The notes under the pieces were generated by a model. The model was not told where the DNA came from. It was given only the letters and a program-made list of their open reading frames with translations, and searched no databases. The translations under genes and the position numbers were made by a program. 37,104 nucleotides of DNA from an uncultured Rikenellaceae bacterium. GTDB lineage: Bacteria > Bacteroidota > Bacteroidia > Bacteroidales > Rikenellaceae. Where the stretch lies: the NCBI GenBank assembly GCA_944326945.1, contig CALVFY010000026.1, forward strand, positions 1 to 37,104. The letters run 5' to 3'. Below, piece by piece: positions 36,989 to 37,104 of this stretch. Within the stretch, counting starts at the first letter, position 1, and every line of letters starts with the position of its first letter.

Positions 36989-37104
36989 ATGGATAATAGG
37001 AAACGATTACGCGGGATAGTTCCCCCGATGATCACCCCGATGAGGGACAACAACAGGCTGGATGAGGATGGTTCACGTCGGTTGGTGGAACATATGCTAT
37101 CAGG
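36989..37104 (+). CDS. DapA/NanA-family aldolase, 5' end only
   Basis: The first 38 codons of a gene that continues beyond the window. The start RKRLRGIVPPMITPM followed by LDEDGSRRLVEHMLSG is the conserved opening of the class I aldolase family that includes dihydrodipicolinate synthase and N-acetylneuraminate lyase (TP motif, then L-D-x-x-x-x-x-L-V-x-x-L). The catalytic Lys and Tyr lie beyond the edge. The 157-bp gap after lacI has no clear promoter or terminator that I can defend, but it contains TTAAAACGATA (36962-36972), resembling the TAAAACG element at 35261-35277. In this setting a sugar-acid or sialic-acid aldolase is as likely as lysine synthesis. Confidence 0.85.
   Translation, partial: MDNRKRLRGIVPPMITPMRDNNRLDEDGSRRLVEHMLS

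Overview
The window looks like a chromosomal segment from a gut-type Bacteroidales (Bacteroidota). The signs are SusC/SusD outer-membrane glycan uptake genes, SusE/SusF-type surface lipoproteins, a SusR-like membrane regulator, many secreted glycoside hydrolases, no Shine-Dalgarno sites before starts, and several promoters of the Bacteroidetes type (TTTG, 19 bases, TAnnTTTG). The genus cannot be fixed from the sequence alone.

Region 1 (1-6760, + strand) is one tightly packed efflux operon: a TetR repressor, a TolC-like outer-membrane factor, an HlyD-type lipoprotein adaptor, two ABC ATPases and two ABC-2 permeases. Its order resembles the enterobacterial cecR-ybhGFSR exporter, but the double ATPase YbhF is split into two proteins. 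The two ATPases have complementary degenerate motifs, so a heterodimer should have one complete and one crippled ATP site. A perfect-match promoter followed by an 11-bp inverted repeat precedes tetR and suggests autorepression.

Region 2 (6764-22646, - strand) is a Sus-like polysaccharide utilization locus. A SusR-like regulator with its own promoter is followed by an eight-gene run: GH92, susC, susD, a SusE-like and a SusF-like lipoprotein, a GH13 amylase-family lipoprotein, a GH28-like beta-helix protein and a SASA-type esterase. The SusR/SusE/SusF/GH13 core resembles a starch or alpha-glucan system, but SusA and SusB (GH97) are absent, and a GH92 mannosidase family member, a pectinase-like protein and an esterase are added. 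The true substrate is therefore uncertain.

Region 3 (22708-23503) holds a single nitroreductase gene and a very strong hairpin terminator.

Region 4 (23520-35098, - strand) is a six-gene catabolic operon without SusC/D: a Tat-signal FAD oxidoreductase, an FG-GAP-type beta-propeller protein of unknown function, GH3, a serine-type sulfatase, a LacZ-like GH2 and a CE7-type esterase. It ends at the 23452-23503 terminator.

Region 5 (35099-37104) is an AT-rich 695-bp divergent intergenic region with a 28-bp perfect palindrome and other operator-like sites. It is followed on the + strand by a LacI-family regulator and the 5' end of a DapA/NanA-family aldolase gene that runs off the window. Together, regions 4 and 5 look like a regulated module for a decorated (sulfated and acylated) glycan whose sugar product may be oxidised and then cleaved by an aldolase.
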